The notes: generated by a model not told the origin, from the letters alone. 64,000 bases of DNA from Sporisorium sorghi (GCA_023212695.1 JALCCG010000013.1:103794-167793); one strand, 5' to 3'; shown: positions 34,196 to 43,248, numbered from the stretch's first letter. Numbers and translations are program-made.

Positions 34196-34483
34196 GGTAG
34201 ATGAAGAATTCTTTAATTATATTATTTCCGATATGTTAAGTAGGATTATATCATCGTCTATTTTTGTCGTCAATTATTTTTCATGTTGGATTCTCGGCCA
34301 GATCAATCTGGGTTGTCTCCTTCCTTACCGTCCGCTCCGAGACAATTCCCGCAAACACCAGCGCTGCTGGAGAAGCGGTACAACACGCTCCATAAACGGC
34401 TAAGGTCCGCCTCAAACGCAAAGGAGCCATAATGTTAAATCCATCATACGCTCCTCTGCCCCTCAACTCACTCATCCGATCTC

Positions 34484-35059
34484 TTACAATGCTTCCCGCT
34501 GCTCGACCAGCTTCTCTACGTAATCGCTGACATACTCTGCATCCTGCAGACGAGATTGCACCTCCGTCTCCCACGTCTTAGCATCCCTTAATGAAGCAAG
34601 ACTTCCCGTGCTGCCATACCATGTCTCTACTTTATCCCTGGAAATGCTGAAGACTTGGTCCTCGAATGCGAAAATCAGCTTCTCCAGATTATCAATCATC
34701 ACAAAATTTGCAGTGGAGTTATACAGGAGAAACTCCTTCAGCTTCTCCTCCTTCAGAGCTCTGGCACCTGCTTGAAAACGCAGCTCTGCCGTCCGTTCCT
34801 CCGGGTACAGCTGGAAGGTGCGCCCAATCTCGCGCAACGGAAGCGAAGCATTCAGATTTATGAAATTCCCTGCATTCCCCATATAGGGACTGGCAAAACT
34901 TAATGAATTACGAATATCATGCGTCATCGGATCATTCTGTTCTGCTTCGTACTGGATGGCCTGGGCATGCGCCCGAGGCTTGATATATCCTTCCAGCGCA
35001 ATCATGCCCCCTATGCCAATAAGCAGCAATACAATGATCAGCCCATTCTTTCTACTCAT
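34484..35059 (-). CDS. DUF4825 domain-containing membrane protein
   Basis: 191 residues. One N-terminal membrane segment (7-25) is followed by an extracytoplasmic domain with ASPYMGNAGNFINLNASLPL, matching my memory of DUF4825 (conserved Y-hG-x-x-N pattern). Function unknown; DUF4825 proteins often sit with PadR regulators and permease-prefix proteins. It overlaps the preceding gene by 4 nt (ATGA), so it is third in a coupled operon. Confidence 0.72.
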   Translation of the reverse strand: MSRKNGLIIVLLLIGIGGMIALEGYIKPRAHAQAIQYEAEQNDPMTHDIRNSLSFASPYMGNAGNFINLNASLPLREIGRTFQLYPEERTAELRFQAGARALKEEKLKEFLLYNSTANFVMIDNLEKLIFAFEDQVFSISRDKVETWYGSTGSLASLRDAKTWETEVQSRLQDAEYVSDYVEKLVEQREAL

Positions 35060-35736
35060 TGCTCATTCACCTCATGTTGAATCGTCAGCTTACAGGCTTT
35101 ATGGATCAGCAGTGGAATGAAAATCGACGTTAATGGAATCGCATATTGCAGAACAGTAACGTAAAAAGAATACGGGCCGTCTATCCGCAATTCCCTTCCA
35201 AACCATACATCACTTCCGAATTGCATTGCAAAGGAATAAGCCGAAACCACGATTACAAAAATCCCCCACAGTCCCCACGCTGCCTTGCTCCATTTGAACA
35301 GCTTGCCTGCGTTAATGACCGCCGTCTGCTTCTCATATACTTTCAAATGTCGTGACATGGAGAGATAAACCACCCCACTCAGCACAACAAGACAAAGCAG
35401 TAATCCATTCACCGCTATACCACTCGGCAGAATACGGGCAGGGATGCTTGCAATCCAGGCCAGCAAGGAATAAATCAAGGCGCTCTGAACCAAATCGTAA
35501 CGGTAGCGGTAGCTGTATATCTTCTGATTATCGTCAATTAAGGACTCAATATCCTCAATGTTGTCAATAGCCAGGCTGATAGCTGATTGATAATTCATAC
35601 CATTCTCCATGTAATCTGTCACCCGTGCCTCTAAATTGCTGAGAACCTCATTCTTCAGTTCTACAACCTCTTTGGTTCTACGTTGATTCGCAAATAGGCG
35701 GTCGACAAAGATCTCAAGATCATGCCGGTTTGTCAT
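35056..35736 (-). CDS. Membrane protein with permease prefix domain
   Basis: 226 residues. The N-terminal ~75 residues form a helical 'permease prefix domain 1' (LFANQRRTKEVVELKNEVLS; YQSAISLAIDNIEDIESLID). Four membrane segments follow (~85-215). PadR operons commonly encode such proteins with or without an ABC export permease; here no permease follows. It has ATGA overlaps on both sides. A role in envelope stress sensing is only inferred. Confidence 0.75.
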   Translation of the reverse strand: MTNRHDLEIFVDRLFANQRRTKEVVELKNEVLSNLEARVTDYMENGMNYQSAISLAIDNIEDIESLIDDNQKIYSYRYRYDLVQSALIYSLLAWIASIPARILPSGIAVNGLLLCLVVLSGVVYLSMSRHLKVYEKQTAVINAGKLFKWSKAAWGLWGIFVIVVSAYSFAMQFGSDVWFGRELRIDGPYSFYVTVLQYAIPLTSIFIPLLIHKACKLTIQHEVNEQ

Positions 35737-36086
35737 TGCTGTCTCAGCTCCCTTCCGTTACCGATCAGAACATCGATTATTTCCCGTGCAGCCTTCCACT
35801 CTTCCTGATTTTGTGTTAAACGCTCCTGTCCATCCTGACTAAGATTGTAATATTTACGCCTTCCCCCCTGGGTTTCTTCCCCCCAATAGGAGCGTATCAA
35901 GCCCTGCTTCTCCAGCCTTCTCAGACTGGAATACAGGGTAGGCTCCTTGAGCTCAAACCGGTTCCCGCTTCGCAATGAGATTTCCTTGATGATCTGATAG
36001 CCGTAATTATCTCCGTCCAACAACACGCACAGAATAAATGTATCAATATTTCCTCGTATTAAATCACTGTTATGTAATGACTCCAT
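35733..36086 (-). CDS. PadR-family regulator
   Basis: 117 residues. PadR winged helix: LIRGNIDTFILCVLLDGDNY, GYQIIKEISLR, then ELKEPTLYSSLRRLEKQGLI and the wing GRRKYYNLSQDG. This is the short PadR-s1 class, typical of operon-local repressors. The ATG at 36086 is preceded by GGAGG and AGGAG; an in-frame TTG just before it is also possible. Two inverted repeats overlap its promoter, fitting autorepression. Confidence 0.9.
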   Translation of the reverse strand: MESLHNSDLIRGNIDTFILCVLLDGDNYGYQIIKEISLRSGNRFELKEPTLYSSLRRLEKQGLIRSYWGEETQGGRRKYYNLSQDGQERLTQNQEEWKAAREIIDVLIGNGRELRQQ

Positions 36087-36129
36087 CAAGCTCCTAAACC
36101 TCCCCCACTGGCGGAATAGGTATAATATA

Positions 36130-36160
36130 ACGCATATTACTATGCGTGTAAAAGTAATAT
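36130..36160. promoter_or_regulatory. Candidate PadR operator
   Basis: Two interlocked dyads: ACGCATA-TTAC-TATGCGT (36130-36147) and ATATTACT-N11-AGTAATAT (36134-36160), next to a minus-strand TATATT/TATTAT box (36121-36128). They lie 44 nt upstream of padR. Confidence 0.6.
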
Positions 36161-36327
36161 TTCACACATGTATATAGACGAAATGAATGTTCTACAGATT
36201 GACGATTTACAAGCACCTGCTATATAATTCATGAAAGTTCTTCCTATTATAAATAGAATCCATTCCATGCTATATATGATATCGAAACATTTCTTTATCG
36301 TATCAGTATCTGCAGGAGGAGACGGTT

Positions 36328-36861
36328 GTGCTTCTTAAATACATTCGACGACTGAAATACTATATACTCCGAACCCTCCGCATGCAAAATAGCGATCATC
36401 GGATTGCGCTCGGCTTTGCCGTTGGCTTCTTCCCTTGCTGGTATCCGACTTTTGGCATTGATCTGCTGCTGGCCCCGCTGCTCGCTCGGCTGGTACGGGG
36501 TAATATTCCCTCGGCCTTCCTTGCAGCCACGGCCGGGTCCGTCCTATGGCCCATCTTGTTCTATTTAAACTACAGAGTCGGGGTATTGGTGCATCTGTTC
36601 ACCACATTTCCCAAAACATTTGAAATTGAAGATGCCCTTACGGTTCCAGTTCCTGAAACGGATTATATTATCGAGACCGATCATTTTGGCAGATTAGGGC
36701 ATATGGGTGTTAACTTTCTTGTAGGTGCCCTCATCAACAGCGTCCTGTCTACGTTGATCCTCTATATTCTGCTGCGCATCATGCTCTCGGTTTACCGCAA
36801 ACCCCTGCTTCAGAAAATCAAGCAATCCATCCGAAAAGGAAAATCCAAAATCATAAGATGA
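36328..36861 (+). CDS. DUF2062 membrane protein
   Basis: 177 residues, GTG start after AGGAGGAGACGGTT. DUF2062 pattern: a basic N-terminal helix, then IALGFAVGFFPCWYPTFGID with the conserved Gly-x-x-x-(A/G)-x-x-P turn, and about four membrane segments. The function of the family is unknown. It stands alone, divergent from the PadR operon, and ends at its own terminator. Confidence 0.82.
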   Translation: MLLKYIRRLKYYILRTLRMQNSDHRIALGFAVGFFPCWYPTFGIDLLLAPLLARLVRGNIPSAFLAATAGSVLWPILFYLNYRVGVLVHLFTTFPKTFEIEDALTVPVPETDYIIETDHFGRLGHMGVNFLVGALINSVLSTLILYILLRIMLSVYRKPLLQKIKQSIRKGKSKIIR

Positions 36862-36872
36862 ACCCTTCATGT

Positions 36873-36907
36873 AAAAGCGCCCGGAACTTCACTCCGCGGC
36901 GCTTTTT
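36873..36907 (+). terminator. Terminator of the DUF2062 gene
   Basis: AAAGCGCC and GGCGCTTT pair with a GC-rich interior, followed by TTTT. Confidence 0.8.
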
Positions 36908-36976
36908 TATATAGAAATCCCCTTGTTTGTGCCTTGACCAAATCCAGCCTCCTTGACAAATTCTCTGGAAATTTCG

Positions 36977-37005
36977 GTATAAGTTGCTAAGAGTACGGCA
37001 TTCTA
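36977..37005 (+). promoter_or_regulatory. Sigma-G-type promoter of the ger operon
   Basis: GTATA (36977-36981) fits the sigma-G -35 consensus GHATR. CATTCTA (36999-37005) fits the -10 consensus CATNNTA. The spacer is 17 nt, and the boxes lie 47 nt before the GerA-type start. Forespore expression is expected for germinant receptors. Confidence 0.7.
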
Positions 37006-37051
37006 AAGAGGATGAGCCTTCACTACTTACCAGCAAGGGAGGAAAGAATGG

Positions 37052-38509
37052 ATGAAATCGAAAGTACAGGACGAACTCCTTCTTAACGTCAAGAACCGTC
37101 TTGAGAATTGCGAAGATGTCATCTATCAATCCTTACGCATCCATGGATCGACATGCACCATCATCTATATTGAATCGATTGTGGACATCAGCACCTTGCA
37201 CGAACATATCGTTAAACCCCTTATCAAGGAAGCCGCGCAGGTGCAGCATAATTTCGATAACTTCATTGACTGTATGGATCGCGGAGATACGCTATCGGTT
37301 CCGTTTGAGCGCTCAGCCTCGGCCGAGTACATTGCCAACATGATTGTAGAAGGCAGAGCCGTACTGATTGTCGAGAAACTGACCGAGAGCTATTTGTTTG
37401 ATATTGTTTTGTATCAGAAACGAGCGGTTTCGGAATCGCAGAACGAACTGGTGGTGAATGGCCCGCAGGAGGCTTTTATTGAAGACATCGGCACAAATTT
37501 ATCGCTGCTGCGGCACAAAATCAAGCATACCGATTTAAAAACCATCCGTTATCAAATTGGCGATTACTCAAAGACAGCCGTATATATGGTATACGTGGAC
37601 GGTTTATGCAAGCCCGAAATCGTATCCCAGGTAGACCGTCAGTTGAAAAGCATATCCATTGACGGGACTTTCGGGATCAGCACCTTGTCGGAGCAGATGA
37701 AAGAAGGCGTGAAATCCCCCTTCCCGCAGTTTCAATATACGGAACGACCGGATTCCGTAGCTGCCTCCCTGCTTGAAGGAAGAGTCGGCATCATGCAGGA
37801 CGGGACACCCTCGGCACTCATCGTGCCCGTGACGCTGTTTTCGCTGCTGCAGTCGTCTGAGGACTACTACCACAGCTTCTTCTCTTCCAGCTGGATACGG
37901 ATTATCCGGTTCATGTTCGCCGTTATATCATTGCTAATGCCCTCTCTGTATGTCGCGATCACAACGTTTCAGCCATCCATCATACCAACCGATCTGCTGA
38001 TTACCATTGCGGCATCCCGTGAGAATATCCCGTTCTCCGCGCTGGCCGAAGCGCTGATCATGGAGCTGACGTTTGAAGCACTGCGAGAAGCCGGAACACG
38101 GATTCCCAAGCCCGTTGGACAGACCATATCCATTATCGGCGCCATCGTCATTGGACAAGCTGCGGTTGAAGCAGGCATCGTATCCAATCCGATGGTCATC
38201 GTGGTATCGATAACGGGCATCGCTTCTTATATTATCCCACACTTCGAGCTTGGGCTTGCATTTCGCTTGCTGCGCTTTCCGATACTGATTCTTGGAGGCA
38301 CTCTCGGTCTCATCGGTGTATTTGCCGCCGCCTTTCTCGTGTATGGACACATGGCTTCGCTGAAGTCGTTTAACACGCCGTATCTGCAGCCAGTGGCGCC
38401 ACTCGTAATATCCGAATGGAAGGATACCTTCTTGCGGGCACCATCCATGCTGATGAAGAACAGGCCTAAGGCCTATGCATCATCCAACAATTTAAGGAGA
38501 CGAAAGTGA
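37052..38509 (+). CDS. Spore germinant receptor A subunit
   Basis: 485 residues, start after GGGAGGAAAGAATGG. It has a large N-terminal cytosolic domain (1-~280), then about five membrane segments and a basic tail. Family blocks: RVGIMQDGTPSALIVPVTLF, PSLYVAITTFQPSIIPTDLL, REAGTRIPKPVGQTISIIGA then IVIGQAAVEAG. GerA/SpoVAF-family proteins form the oligomeric channel of the receptor in the inner spore membrane. It overlaps the next gene by 4 nt (GTGA), so translation is coupled. Confidence 0.93.
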   Translation: MKSKVQDELLLNVKNRLENCEDVIYQSLRIHGSTCTIIYIESIVDISTLHEHIVKPLIKEAAQVQHNFDNFIDCMDRGDTLSVPFERSASAEYIANMIVEGRAVLIVEKLTESYLFDIVLYQKRAVSESQNELVVNGPQEAFIEDIGTNLSLLRHKIKHTDLKTIRYQIGDYSKTAVYMVYVDGLCKPEIVSQVDRQLKSISIDGTFGISTLSEQMKEGVKSPFPQFQYTERPDSVAASLLEGRVGIMQDGTPSALIVPVTLFSLLQSSEDYYHSFFSSSWIRIIRFMFAVISLLMPSLYVAITTFQPSIIPTDLLITIAASRENIPFSALAEALIMELTFEALREAGTRIPKPVGQTISIIGAIVIGQAAVEAGIVSNPMVIVVSITGIASYIIPHFELGLAFRLLRFPILILGGTLGLIGVFAAAFLVYGHMASLKSFNTPYLQPVAPLVISEWKDTFLRAPSMLMKNRPKAYASSNNLRRRK

Positions 38510-39681
38510 GCATGACTCTACTCAAATTGTTCAAAATTCTGCTTCCCCTCATTCTGCTAACAGGCTGCGGCTTCAGCCTGACCAAGGTGGAAATCAATGA
38601 ACAAACCTTCGTATTTGCCATGTACATCAATGAGGGCAAGCAAAAGGGGACCGTTGAGGTGACCATCAGCGCCCCCCTGCCGAACCGTCTCACATCCGGC
38701 CGGCAAGCGGGAGGACATGGCGGTGGAGATCCTTATGCCATGGTAACCAAAACGTCCACCACGGTGCAGGACACCCTCCATCTCATTCAACGGGATCTCT
38801 CTCGCCGGTTTGACTTCAGTCACACCAAAGTGGTTGTTGTAGGCAAAGGTTATGCCGAGGCGGGACTTGAGGATCTGATGGATTGGCTCCAGCGGGAACC
38901 AACAACAAACCTGCGTACATACTTAATGGTTGCACCCGGCGATGCTAAAAAAGTCGCGGAGCTGACACCGGTGTTTGAGCAAATGCCTTCCGAAGTGCTC
39001 ATCCGGTTTGCGACTCAACATAACATGATCAATACAACCTTGAAGGATTGCCTGTATGCTGAATCCGCTAACCAGGGATATGCCTTGACCTATTTGGCAG
39101 CACAAAAAAAACCGATGGTGGCCGACCAGGAAAAGCTGGAGCCTTGGACTGGAATTCAAGGTACGGCTATTTTTCATAACCATCGACTTCTTACCACACT
39201 CCCCATGCAGGAGTCCTTGGCTGTCAGTTGGGCCGTAAACGAAGTGAAGGGGCCGCTGTATACCGTTTCCTGGAATGAAGGAGCTGGGAGAGCCAGCGTA
39301 TTTCTCATCTCGACAAACTCGAAGAAATCCGTGCGTATGGTCAATGGCCATCCGGTATTCACGATTAAGCTAATTGGAATCGGGGATGTCATCTACAAGC
39401 GGAACCAGAAGCAGTTGGACACGTTGGAAGCCAAACGAATTATCGAGCGAGAGCTCAATGACATGGTCAAAAGCGAATTGCAAAAAGCGCTCAGCACTTC
39501 GCAAAGGGTGGGCTCCGACATTCTGCAGTTAGGCATGCTGGTGGACTGGAACTATCCTGACCATTGGGAAAAGGTTCGCTCCGAATGGGCGAATTACTAC
39601 AAGAACGAGGTTGAGATCCAGGTCGTCACGGACATTCGGGTCCGCAACTTCGGAACAACGCTCAAAATGAAACCGAAATAA
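38506..39681 (+). CDS. Spore germinant receptor C subunit, Ger(x)C lipoprotein
   Basis: 391 residues from GTG (AAGGAG 6 nt upstream). The lipobox LLTGCGF places Cys near position 22. The Ger(x)C body has three beta-rich domains (LIQRDLSRRFDFSHTKVVVV; GTAIFHNHRLLT; LGMLVDWNYPDHWEKVRSEW). The lipid-anchored C subunit sits on the outer face of the inner spore membrane and is needed for receptor assembly. Normal length for the family. Confidence 0.93.
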   Translation: MSMTLLKLFKILLPLILLTGCGFSLTKVEINEQTFVFAMYINEGKQKGTVEVTISAPLPNRLTSGRQAGGHGGGDPYAMVTKTSTTVQDTLHLIQRDLSRRFDFSHTKVVVVGKGYAEAGLEDLMDWLQREPTTNLRTYLMVAPGDAKKVAELTPVFEQMPSEVLIRFATQHNMINTTLKDCLYAESANQGYALTYLAAQKKPMVADQEKLEPWTGIQGTAIFHNHRLLTTLPMQESLAVSWAVNEVKGPLYTVSWNEGAGRASVFLISTNSKKSVRMVNGHPVFTIKLIGIGDVIYKRNQKQLDTLEAKRIIERELNDMVKSELQKALSTSQRVGSDILQLGMLVDWNYPDHWEKVRSEWANYYKNEVEIQVVTDIRVRNFGTTLKMKPK

Positions 39682-39695
39682 GGAGGCACGTCCGA

Positions 39696-39899
39696 ATGCT
39701 GGCACTTTTATTCTTAGCTTATGCCCTGGTTGAATGGTTCATTGCGAAGAATAAAGTAAAAGCCCCCCGTGAAAAATGGACGATGCTTGTTCTTATTGTG
39801 GCCTTTACGATCTGGAACCTGTTCGCCCTTTACTTTCACGAATGGCTAACCCCAAACCATCTGATCATCTGGTTATTTGGCTGGCTTGATAGGTTATAA
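39696..39899 (+). CDS. Small two-helix membrane protein, candidate receptor D subunit
   Basis: 67 residues with a perfect AAGGAGG 9 nt upstream. Two hydrophobic segments (1-14 and ~28-60) flank a basic loop (AKNKVKAPREKW). It lies 14 nt after the C-subunit gene and 26 nt before the B-subunit gene. Small two-helix 'D' proteins linked to germinant receptor operons are known in Bacillus and modulate receptor activity; size, topology and place fit. Sequence alone does not prove it. Confidence 0.7.
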   Translation: MLALLFLAYALVEWFIAKNKVKAPREKWTMLVLIVAFTIWNLFALYFHEWLTPNHLIIWLFGWLDRL

Positions 39900-39925
39900 A
39901 AAACGGAAAGGACGTAAGCATCCTC

Positions 39926-41047
39926 ATGCGTAATACTCCCTGGCAGCTGTTCCGATTCGGATTTGTTTATCTTAACGCCATACCCACTGGCTTTCTGATC
40001 AGCCCCATACTGTGGAATTCTGCCTATTTAGGCTGGGCTTCCATCCTGGTAGGGTATGCCATGAGCTTGATTCTGCTGTGGTTTACCATAAAGGTTGGGC
40101 TCTGGGATCCGCATAAGCCATGGCTCGACTTCGGTAGCCAGCTGGTTAGCAAGTGGATTCACTTTCCGATTGTTTTCCTGGTGATGGTCTGGGCCATTAA
40201 TTATATCGGGATGGATATCGAAGGTTTCACTTTATTCTTTGACACCAATTACATGCGGGAAACCCCGCAATGGTTTGTCCTCCTCATCGTGGGCATGGTC
40301 GTCACCATAACCGCACGCTGGGGCCTCGAAACCATGATCTATATATCCGATGGATTGTTTATCGTGATTGTGATTGCCATTGTGTTTATGAATATGTTTT
40401 TCTTCAAGGAAGCCCATTTCGATATGGCCATTGCGATGGTCAGACATCACAATTACGGATCCACGATGAAGGATGCCCTGTTCTGCCTCTCCTTTTTTGC
40501 GGAATGGATCGTATTCCTCTTTCTCGCGCCCTACCTCAAGTTTGATCGAAGATCGTTTCGAAACCTGGCGGCAGCCGGGCTGCTGGTAACCATCGGCATG
40601 CTGCTCCAATGGGCATCCACGCTGTTGAATTTCGGCCCTTATCTGGGCCGTGAGCTTCAGTATCCGCTCGTTGAATTAATGCGGGCAGCCAGTGGATTCC
40701 TCGGAAATTCGGATCCGCTGATGATCGGTCTGTGGAGCAGCTCCATGTTCCTGCACAGCGCTTTTTTAATCCATATCAGTGCAAGATGTCTTGCCAAGCT
40801 GTTTCAATTAAACCATATGGACGGTCCCTTGATTGCCATCATCGGGGGAACCGCTATCGTAATCGCATATCAGTATTCGCAGAATCCGATCCGATTTATG
40901 GGGGATTTCAATTCCTTCGGGATGGCGGTGTTTTTTATTTTGATGGAGTTCATCCCCATTTTCTACTGGATAGCCTCCCTGTTTCGCAGACGTGGACATA
41001 AACATAAGCCCAGACAGAAGCCCAGACAGAAACAAAAGCCTGCTTAA
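39926..41047 (+). CDS. Spore germinant receptor B subunit (transporter-like)
   Basis: 373 residues with about ten membrane segments, GerB/amino acid permease (APC) superfamily. It has LDFGSQLVSKWIHFPIVFLV, VTITARWGLETM and an EFIPIFYW end, then a basic tail of PRQK repeats. The B subunit binds the germinant. The ribosome site is weak (AAAGGACG, ~12 nt away), perhaps relying on coupling. It is last in the A-C-D-B operon and ends at a strong terminator. Confidence 0.9.
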   Translation: MRNTPWQLFRFGFVYLNAIPTGFLISPILWNSAYLGWASILVGYAMSLILLWFTIKVGLWDPHKPWLDFGSQLVSKWIHFPIVFLVMVWAINYIGMDIEGFTLFFDTNYMRETPQWFVLLIVGMVVTITARWGLETMIYISDGLFIVIVIAIVFMNMFFFKEAHFDMAIAMVRHHNYGSTMKDALFCLSFFAEWIVFLFLAPYLKFDRRSFRNLAAAGLLVTIGMLLQWASTLLNFGPYLGRELQYPLVELMRAASGFLGNSDPLMIGLWSSSMFLHSAFLIHISARCLAKLFQLNHMDGPLIAIIGGTAIVIAYQYSQNPIRFMGDFNSFGMAVFFILMEFIPIFYWIASLFRRRGHKHKPRQKPRQKQKPA

Positions 41048-41096
41048 AACTACTGCTCGACAATCCATAGTCCCTGCTTGGCAATGAAACATAAAA

Positions 41097-41120
41097 GAGA
41101 GCGGCAATCATGCCGCTCTC
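41097..41120. terminator. Bidirectional terminator after the ger operon
   Basis: GAGAGCGGCA-ATCA-TGCCGCTCTC, a perfect 10-bp stem with tetraloop. The minus side continues into TTTTATG. It is shared with the convergent sulfonate-binding-protein gene. Confidence 0.88.
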
Positions 41121-41140
41121 TCCTTCCTTAACATGACCTG

Positions 41141-42244
41141 TCAAGGCCCCAGCCTCTCTATATACGAGTTATCAACATACTTTTCATATTGAATCGGCTG
41201 TTTCAGGAATCCGCTTGCCTCCAAAATCTCGACCGAAGCCTGCTGGGTTGCAATAGCATCCCGCGTGATCGGTGTAAGCTCCGCGTTTTGGTTGCTGAAT
41301 ACCTCCTTCAGGATTTCGACCGGTATCTTCTTCTCATCGGCAAACATCTGGGCCATTTCATCCAAATGCTCATTCTGCCAGACAATCGCCTCCTTATACA
41401 CCCGGAGGAACTCCGTCACAAGCTCCGGGTGCTCCTTGGCAAAATCGGTACGGGCAATCAGCGCGACCGGCGCGAGAATTCCCTGTTCGGGACCCGCCAC
41501 AAGGGCAGCTGTTTTTTGCCGTGTCAGCTGGGTCGTAAACGGATCTATAGCAACCCATGCATCTACTTTCCCCGTAGTGAAAGCGGGCAGTGCGTCGGTA
41601 AACTGTAAATTGACAATCTCCAGATCCTGCTCGGATAATCCATACTTGGCTAATACCTTCAGAAGATACACATGGGAGGTCGTCCCTTTGGCCAGGGCAA
41701 TTCTTTTGCCCTTCAGATCCTCCACACGATGCACCGGCGAATTCGCTGGCACCAGTATGGAATTCAGTCTCGCTCCATTACTGATCAATCCAATATTAAC
41801 AAAAGGAAGTCCTGCGGATTGGCCTTGAAGAGCTGCTCCGTCACCAAGAAGTGAAATATCCACACGATCGGCTGCCAATGACTCCAGCAGCGGCGGACCG
41901 CTCTGGAATTCGCTCCATTTCACGGTTGCGTGATGAGCCTTGAAGCTCTCTTCAAGCCAGCCCTTCTCCTTGATGACCGTAAATAAATTGGTTCCCCCAT
42001 TAATCGCCAGCTGGACAACGATCGGTTCCTTCTCCCCCTCCCCCGNNNNNNNNNNNNNNNNNNNNNNNNNNNNNNNNNNNNNNNNNNNNNNNNNNNNNNN
42101 NNNNNNNNNNNNNNNNNNNNNNNNNNNNNNNNNNNNNNNNNNNNCCGAGGTTTTGCTGCTGCACCCTGTTGCAAACATCAGCAGTGTCAGCATGAATAAG
42201 AGGACTATCATTAACTTAAAGTGTGATGACTTCATCAGGACCAT
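41141..42244 (-). CDS. Aliphatic sulfonate-type ABC substrate-binding lipoprotein (contains N gap)
   Basis: 367 codons including 33 unknown. The ATG at 42244 lies 8 nt after AAGGAGAG. The signal ends in a lipobox (LLMFATGCSS). After the gap the SsuA/TauA-like fold is clear: QLAINGGTNLFTVIKEKGWL, FQSGPPLLESLAADRVDISL, LKGKRIALAKGTTSHVYLLK, DAWVAIDPF. It binds sulfonates, taurine or related anions. No permease or ATPase gene is adjacent. The TauD-type oxygenase gene lies just upstream on the same strand, 45 nt away. Confidence 0.85.
   Translation of the reverse strand: MVLMKSSHFKLMIVLLFMLTLLMFATGCSSKTSXXXXXXXXXXXXXXXXXXXXXXXXXXXXXXXXXXGEGEKEPIVVQLAINGGTNLFTVIKEKGWLEESFKAHHATVKWSEFQSGPPLLESLAADRVDISLLGDGAALQGQSAGLPFVNIGLISNGARLNSILVPANSPVHRVEDLKGKRIALAKGTTSHVYLLKVLAKYGLSEQDLEIVNLQFTDALPAFTTGKVDAWVAIDPFTTQLTRQKTAALVAGPEQGILAPVALIARTDFAKEHPELVTEFLRVYKEAIVWQNEHLDEMAQMFADEKKIPVEILKEVFSNQNAELTPITRDAIATQQASVEILEASGFLKQPIQYEKYVDNSYIERLGP
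42046..42144. other. Assembly gap of 99 N
   Basis: Unknown bases in the linker between the lipobox and the binding domain of the sulfonate-binding protein. The length is a multiple of three and both flanks stay in one frame. The flanks (CTCCCCCTCCCCC on the plus side, coding for Gly/Glu) suggest a low-complexity linker. Confidence 0.95.
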
Positions 42245-42289
42245 GGCTGCTTCTCTCCTTGTTTATATCCAGCAGGACGTTTGCTTTTA

Positions 42290-43201
42290 CTAAGCATGGA
42301 TGTTAGGCGTTTTCAGATAGGTCTTGCTTTGCCGGCCGTCCACGCTGTACGGCACTTCTCCTGCAAGCGTAACGCGGCGAACGATGCGGTGCTGTTCACC
42401 ATAGTCATTAACAGCGATATGCTGGGTCGAGCGATTATCCCAGATGGCTACATCCCCTGCTGCCCAGTGCCAACGCACCGTATTTTCCAGGCTGGTGATG
42501 TGGCCTTGAAACAGCTCATATAATCTGGACGATTCCGCTGCGGATACTCCAAGCAATCGCTTGACAAAACTCCCTAGTAGAAGCGATTTCTCCCGGGTCT
42601 CCGGGTGAACGCGAACGATGGGGTGCTCGGTCTCATAGACGGTGGATGCAAATGTGCGCTGATACTCCTTCACGCTGTCCTCCGAGGCTTCCGGACGTCT
42701 TGCGGCATAATCATACAGATTCGTGTGAACCGCCCACAGCTTCTCTGCCAGCTCCTTCAGCTCTTGCGGCAGACTGTCATAGGCAGCTGCGGTATTGGAC
42801 CATACGGTATCTCCACCGGAAGAAGGCACTACGACTGAACGAAGTACAGAAATGCTGGGATATGCATCGATAAATGTAATATCCGTGTGCCATGCATTGG
42901 CGCGTCCGCCATGATGCGAATCGATCTCCAAGATATAACGGCTTCCTTCTTTGGTCTTCACCGTAGGATGTGCGAAGGGCTCACCGAGCAGATCCGCGAA
43001 GACTTCTTGTCCCTCATCATCCAGATGCTGTTGATTTCGGAAGAACAGCACTTTGTGTTTAAGAAGGGCCGCTCGAATAGACTGGACCGCAGCCCGATCC
43101 AGATCTCCACCCAGTGTGATCCCCTTCACTTCGGCTCCAACGCGGCCGCCAATCGGCCGTACCTCTAATGTATCTGTTTCTTGTTTAACTCCAATACTCA
43201 T
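42290..43201 (-). CDS. tauD: TauD/TfdA-family Fe(II)/2-oxoglutarate dioxygenase
   Basis: 303 residues. The iron-binding facial triad is visible: His and Asp in NAWHTDITF, and the distal His in NRSTQHIAVNDYG. The 2-oxoglutarate Arg lies in HRIVRRVTLAG. AAGGAG precedes the start. TauD-type enzymes hydroxylate taurine or alkyl-sulfonates so that sulfite is released for use as sulfur source. The neighbouring binding-protein gene supports a sulfonate role; the exact substrate is open. Confidence 0.9.
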   Translation of the reverse strand: MSIGVKQETDTLEVRPIGGRVGAEVKGITLGGDLDRAAVQSIRAALLKHKVLFFRNQQHLDDEGQEVFADLLGEPFAHPTVKTKEGSRYILEIDSHHGGRANAWHTDITFIDAYPSISVLRSVVVPSSGGDTVWSNTAAAYDSLPQELKELAEKLWAVHTNLYDYAARRPEASEDSVKEYQRTFASTVYETEHPIVRVHPETREKSLLLGSFVKRLLGVSAAESSRLYELFQGHITSLENTVRWHWAAGDVAIWDNRSTQHIAVNDYGEQHRIVRRVTLAGEVPYSVDGRQSKTYLKTPNIHA

Positions 43202-43248
43202 AGACTCTGCACTCCTTATTTATAGTTTTCATTCCATGAAACACGATT

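Noticed and set aside
34281..34574. 97-codon minus-strand ORF next to the DUF4825 gene
   Set aside because: A third of it overlaps the DUF4825 gene in another frame, it has no good ribosome site, and the composition (Arg, Ala, Thr rich) looks non-coding.
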